Shown here: positions 20,138 to 23,749 of the stretch, in pieces
How positions within the stretch are numbered: the stretch's first letter is position 1
Layout: each line of letters begins with the position of its first letter
Assembly (NCBI RefSeq): GCF_000003605.2
Contig: NW_003121416.1
Location: 11,678 to 35,426 of the forward strand
DNA: 23,749 bases
Direction: 5' to 3'
DNA from: Saccoglossus kowalevskii
Taxonomy: Eukaryota > Hemichordata > Enteropneusta > Harrimaniidae
The notes under the pieces: generated by a model
What the model was told of the DNA's origin: nothing
The model's input: the letters and a program-made list of their open reading frames with translations, nothing else
Databases searched by the model: none
Position numbers and translations under genes: made by a program

Positions 20138-20306
20138 GACTGGCACAGTCGGGGCGATTAATTTGTTTTTGTAGTTTAAATAAAATAAAAAAAAAATTCG
20201 CGAAATGAAGGTGTTAGCGCGAAATGCCCTGTAACTGCGAATCGCGATTTTTTTTTTTTATTGAAACTAAAAAAAGAAATTAATCACTCCGACTATGGTG
20301 CCAGTC
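20138..20306. mobile_element. MITE with TA flanks, Tc1/mariner-like
   Basis: Terminal inverted repeats of about 43 bp begin GACTGGCAC on both ends, each followed by a GATTAATTT-type segment and a T-rich run, and TA is present on both outer sides (20136-20137, 20307-20308). It is 169 bp, non-coding, with a GCGAAAT/CGCGA-rich centre. TA target duplication and size suggest a non-autonomous Tc1/mariner-type element; no transposase source is in the window. Confidence 0.75.
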
Positions 20307-20356
20307 TAGCTATACCATATCACACGTGAATATAGTATGTCTCCATCATACTAGTC

Positions 20357-20523
20357 CATGGGCGGATACAGGATTTTTGACGGGGGGGGGGGGGTAAAAC
20401 TTTAAAAAGAAATATATATCGCCAGACTAAGTTAATGATTTTTTATATTATACAAAAACAAATTTAATAAATTTTTCAATGGGGGTCCGGACCCCAAGAA
20501 CCCCCCCCCCCCATCCGCCACTG
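20357..20523. mobile_element. hAT-like MITE with poly-G and poly-C tracts
   Basis: The ends are CATGGGCGGAT and, on the other strand, CAGTGGCGGAT, close to the CAGnG start common in hAT elements. TAGTC is present on both outer sides (20352-20356 and 20524-20528), although hAT duplications are normally 8 bp. A run of about 13 G's at the left and about 14 C's at the right could pair with each other. It is 167 bp and non-coding. Confidence 0.65.
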
Positions 20524-21081
20524 TAGTCTGTCGTTATTTGAACGGCAGTATATAAACGCTTGATTGAAATTGATGTACGACAATAAAATTAAACAGCCCT
20601 ACATGATTCATAGTTGTGTGGAGAAATAAAACCATTTTCACTCATTATACACCAGTCAAGCGATTGACAGCGCGAGTAGCCAATCAGCGATTGATTTCTT
20701 GTTTTATTGAGAGGCAAGTTATGGTGTTACTCGTTAAAATACCCCGTTGCAAACTTTAAAACAGCCGGCCTGAAAGTTTTTGTGTGTTGGAAATTAGAGA
20801 ATGATTTGTAAAAGGGAACTTTTGTTGACTTTGCCTTGTAATTTGAATTACGTTAAAGTAGCAACAGTATAATAAGCTAACATCACAGGATATTGGATAC
20901 GCTGCAAAACACCATTTTTATCTCATGGTGTTTCCTACAATAACATCTCAATAGTATATTTATTATATTTTACTCACTGTTGCAATCTTTGTCATCGTCA
21001 TTTGCATAATTTTTGGAATACATAGTTAGTGTGATTGTTAGGTGGTCTAAATAACAAAAAATCTGAGTCTGAATTACTTAC

Positions 21082-21157
21082 CACATTTTCCCCACGTCAT
21101 AGAAACAACATTGAGAAACATTCCAAAAATGAGGGTCTTGCCCAGTACACCTGTCAT
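21082..21157 (-). CDS. VWDE-like extracellular protein, exon 1 (signal peptide)
   Basis: The first ATG (21157-21155, A at -3) follows an in-frame upstream TGA with no other ATG between. It opens MTGVLGK, then a hydrophobic TLIFGMFLNVV core, then SMTWGKC: a classical secretory signal peptide of about 22-24 residues. The exon ends at a perfect donor TGTG|GTAAGTAA (21081-21080) in phase 1, and the dangling G joins exon 2 to make GAT, so the mature protein would start close to the D8C D-P-C. A good acceptor ATTCATCTTTCAG ends at 21270, so the exon may run 21269-21082 with a 5' leader and further non-coding exons upstream. The call relies on signal peptide, donor and phase fit across a 13.5-kb intron, not on homology. 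Confidence 0.68.
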
Positions 21158-21269
21158 ATTCACTTGATCAGTGTTGACTCGAAGACGTCTGATTATTCGG
21201 TTCAGTTGTTGTTGGCTACAAAGCCGGATTTGAATCCAGCGCTGGAACTGCACCTCTCAACAATTGCTC
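21158..21269 (-). other. Probable 5' leader of the VWDE-like transcript
   Basis: From the acceptor TTCAG (21274-21270) to the start codon the sequence has an in-frame TGA near its beginning and no in-frame ATG. If this acceptor is used, at least one further non-coding exon and the promoter lie to the right. If not, the transcription start is somewhere in this region. No TATA box was recognised on the minus strand nearby. Confidence 0.4.
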
Positions 21270-21966
21270 CTGAAAGATGAATAGTGTTATTGTTTGCCAC
21301 AGTTAAACTTACAGTTTATGTAGGTAATGTAACTATGTGAAATTTAAATCACGTTTCAAAAATAGCCTAGTTTCAATGCTTCTGATAACCGAGCTACTAT
21401 ATTGGTGACAGTGTGATGTTTATAGTGGGTTACTTTCAATCCTTACACACAAACTAGTCAAATGCCAAACAAATTCATACTTTATTCTACTCGTTACATA
21501 CATAATACGTTCCCAAATTTCAGAGTAATAAGATGAACGAATAAACAGATTTAAAAGCATTTAATGCCATGTTTTAAAATATAAATTATAGTGCAAACAG
21601 TCACGTTACGTAATATACTTTTAGTCAACATAGAACAATTTATATGAATCCGTTCAGTGATTCACTCATACGGCATTATAGGCATCACAGCGGAAGATTA
21701 ATGACGAAGCGAAAATAAAAATCAGAATGATTAAAAACTGGCTTCATTATTTGCAGTGGTTGACAGTATTGTCTCTGATGACAATCATCAGCTGAGTGAT
21801 TTGTAGCGAAACATGGAGCCTATGTGAATATTATGTGCCTAGTTGAAGTACTTTATGTTGTTTCCGTTTCCCGATATTCACTGCAGCTTATAATATGTAT
21901 TTTATCAAGTCATTAGAAAAACAATTACGATTACCTACGTTTTTTTTTTATATTTTTCATATATTA

Positions 21967-22016
21967 TAGTCACTGTGAGAGAATGTTCATTACATGGCAT
22001 TTCAAGCTGAGATTGT
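21967..22016. repeat. Direct repeat, first copy (partner 22582-22631)
   Basis: Both begin TAGTCACTGT and share AATGTTCATTACA and CATTTCAAGCT, about 80% identical by eye over 50 bp. They may be fragments of one short interspersed repeat. Confidence 0.7.
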
Positions 22017-22581
22017 TATGGCCGTCTGAAGTCATGTGGCGCTACGCCATGTGCGCAAGTTCGAATTCCGTACTGTTATGTGAATGTTTTGATAGGTCGA
22101 CGCAGTAGGTGGGTTTTTATTATATTAAAATCTAACTTTTTATGAAGTCTTTGTTCTAGAACATTTAGACAGATCACGTGACATCAACCTTGATACACAG
22201 ACCAAGTTTTACTTTGCTAATAAGAAACCACATATGCTAGTATGACAGACACCGTGTCCATTTAGCTATATGGACTTCAATATCGTTTATTGAATTTTGG
22301 GCTATATGTTTTTCGAATTAAATCATGAATATTCATAATTTAATCATTATGCACATCTTGCGTATATGATCCAGCACAATATCTGTATGCAAATTATATG
22401 AGAACAAAGACTAGAAATTTCCAATAGAGTTTTCGTACTCGGGATGTATCCTATAAAGCCAATTGTCAAAAGTAAGCCAAGTGGCTCGTACTTACTTAAC
22501 CATGCATATTAGGTTTTTTTTCATAGATAAAATATTAAAAGTTGTTTGTGTGGTCCGAGATTTAGCTTGTCTATTACTGTT

Positions 22582-22631
22582 TAGTCACTGTAGGGTAATG
22601 TTCATTACAGGCCATTTCAAGCTAAATTTTG
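22582..22631. repeat. Direct repeat, second copy (partner 21967-22016)
   Basis: Same orientation as the first copy, 615 bp further on. GCTTGAAATGCC, the inverted form of its inner segment, appears again at about 22850, so the repeat may extend as an inverted pair. Confidence 0.65.
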
Positions 22632-22654
22632 TAAGTAAAATTAAGACTGTTACC

Positions 22655-22758
22655 ACTTGTCACTCAAACTACGTCATACACCGATTAACCAATCATGAGC
22701 CTAGTGAGTGAAACGGGTCACCAATAAGTAGGAGGTAGTATTAGTTTGAGTGACAAGT
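22655..22758. repeat. Inverted repeat with 17-bp perfect arms
   Basis: ACTTGTCACTCAAACTA (22655-22671) pairs exactly with TAGTTTGAGTGACAAGT (22742-22758) around a 70-bp loop. The loop contains ACGTCA and two CCAAT sequences. It could be a small MITE or, given its position about 330 bp upstream of the TATA box at 23080, part of an upstream promoter region. Confidence 0.75.
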
Positions 22759-23039
22759 CTCAGCAGGGACGTCGCAAGGCAATTTCCACGTAATGCCGCA
22801 CGAGGACGTTACAGGTTATAACAGTCTCTCTGCCCTCACGGCCCTCGCTTGAAATGCCTTCGGTATTTCGTTAAAACGTCTCCGGCGTTTGAAAATAAGT
22901 AACTCTTTATTAGGCCCGAGAACTGTCGACAGTCTAAGTTCAATGCTATACAATCCTTGCAGTGTCCTAATATTGATCAGTTACCATTCATGCATACATG
23001 GAGTGAATAAGCCCCTTTCCAATTCCATCCTCCATTGTA

Positions 23040-23086
23040 TTTCCCATGATGCTTAGAGAGAGGTCACGGGGTCACGGGGTATAAAC
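23040..23086 (+). promoter_or_regulatory. Probable promoter: ZNF143-like site, DR2 repeat and TATA box
   Basis: TTTCCCATGATGC (about 23040-23053) matches the core of the ZNF143/Staf site, TCCCAnnATGC. AGGTCA-CG-GGGTCA (23061-23074) is a direct repeat of nuclear-receptor half-sites with a 2-bp spacer, and the GGTCACGG segment occurs twice in tandem. TATAAAC (23080-23086) follows 5 bp later. This order directly before a plausible first exon with a strong donor supports a plus-strand RNA polymerase II promoter. Which protein binds the DR2 cannot be told from sequence. Confidence 0.55.
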
Positions 23087-23111
23087 ATTGAGTACAGGAA
23101 GCAGCACTGAT

Positions 23112-23163
23112 ACAAGTACTATACACAACAAGCTCTATTTTTTCCAGAAACCAACCATTTAAG
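23112..23163 (+). other. Probable non-coding first exon of a plus-strand gene
   Basis: About 30 bp after the TATA box the sequence runs without an ATG to CATTTAAG|GTGAGT, a near-perfect splice donor (GT at 23164-23165). This is the shape of a 5' untranslated first exon. The left edge is placed from TATA spacing only. The following 585 bp to the window end look like intron, so the product of the gene is unknown. Confidence 0.5.
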
Positions 23164-23749
23164 GTGAGTTTTCTCATTATTTTTCACTGTGATTAACTTA
23201 AACCTTTGACAGCCACTTTCCATGTACAAGGCAATGAGGTCTTTGATTTCACAACTATCCCATACTTCCAGCAAAAATCAAGTTTAAGCAGAACTGCTGC
23301 AACATGATTACAGGTTCGGCCAAGTCTGTAAAATAAAGTACATTAAAAAAGAAGACTTGCATAATTATTTTCATTCAGTTTATCAGAAATAACAATTTAG
23401 CAAAATTTAATAATTAATAGTGACCACTCAAATTGCTTTTTGCTTAGTTTTAGAATTTCCTCAGTTGTGACAGGTGTAAATTAGAGGTAAATTCATTATA
23501 ATAAAGAATGCCCCCACCTGTATCATATTTCAAGTATTGATTATTGAGATCCAAATTTGTACAAATGTCAGTCACCGTCTTTACCAGCCTTAACAGTCAA
23601 AATATTACTTTAAATCTAAATTAAAAAAAAAAGTATGCTCACCCAGCTACACATGTGCAATAGGAACTCTTAATTTCTCCACTCTCTTTATTTATGCAAC
23701 CCACACATGTGAGTCATGACTGATCCTTGGGATGGCGTACACTTTGTTT
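23164..23749 (+). other. Right-edge sequence, probable first intron
   Basis: A+T-rich DNA with no ORF of note and no recognised repeat. If the donor at 23164 is real this is the start of an intron that leaves the window. Confidence 0.4.

Larger units (their letters stand above)
21270..23039. other. Sequence between the two gene starts, short repeats only
   Basis: There is no exon with recognisable protein sequence. It contains a 50-bp direct repeat (21967-22016 and 22582-22631), a 17-bp perfect inverted repeat (22655-22671 and 22742-22758) and a GC-richer stretch with CpG sites at about 22770-22940. A GTTCGAATTCC sequence near 22060 resembles a tRNA B box, but no tRNA fold was found around it. 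Confidence 0.5.

Noticed and set aside
21035-21280. 81-codon plus-strand ORF
   Set aside because: It lies opposite the signal-peptide exon and leader and has no recognisable protein features.
22020-22090. tRNA or tRNA-derived SINE with B-box-like GTTCGAATTCC
   Set aside because: No A box at the right distance and no cloverleaf could be drawn; chance match is likely.

Overview
The window looks like nuclear DNA from an invertebrate animal, probably marine. It is A+T-rich, the one recognisable cellular gene is split into small exons with GT-AG (and one GC-AG) introns, and the non-coding DNA is full of short inverted-repeat transposons, a DIRS-type retroelement and an LTR-like repeat family. A mollusc or another lophotrochozoan would fit, but nothing here fixes the phylum.

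The main gene is on the minus strand and runs from about 21.2 kb to the left edge. Eight exons can be pieced together from splice sites, compatible phases and protein pattern: a signal-peptide exon (21157-21082), two exons making a cysteine-rich D8C domain of the uromodulin/GP2/OIT3 type (7616-7371, 6226-6116), a short cysteine/proline/glycine linker exon (5689-5630), and four exons (4844-4624, 4465-4379, 4083-3894, 508-356) that resemble the extracellular modules of VWDE-like (von Willebrand factor D and EGF domain) proteins. Every junction is in phase. The 1,144 nt of coding sequence give about 381 residues, and the gene continues beyond position 1.

Intron 1 of this gene is about 13.5 kb and holds most of the mobile DNA. 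A DIRS-like tyrosine-recombinase retrotransposon (9107-14553, minus strand) has inverted terminal repeats of about 153 bp ending in AAC/GTT and degraded gag, RT-RNase H and recombinase genes. A 2.86-kb non-coding element with LTR-like direct repeats lies at 17125-19979, flanked by CTGC on both sides. Several MITE-like elements sit at 14.66, 15.45, 20.14 and 20.36 kb. Two more copies of the LTR-like repeat, at 4919-5543 and 7725-8385 in opposite orientations, bracket exons 2-4. Intron 7 carries a 31-bp minisatellite.

To the right of the gene (21.3-23.75 kb) are short repeats and, near the end, a likely plus-strand promoter: a ZNF143-like motif, a DR2 nuclear-receptor-type repeat and a TATA box, followed by a short non-coding first exon with a strong GTGAGT donor. 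Its gene lies outside the window. No CRISPR, rRNA or convincing tRNA gene was seen.
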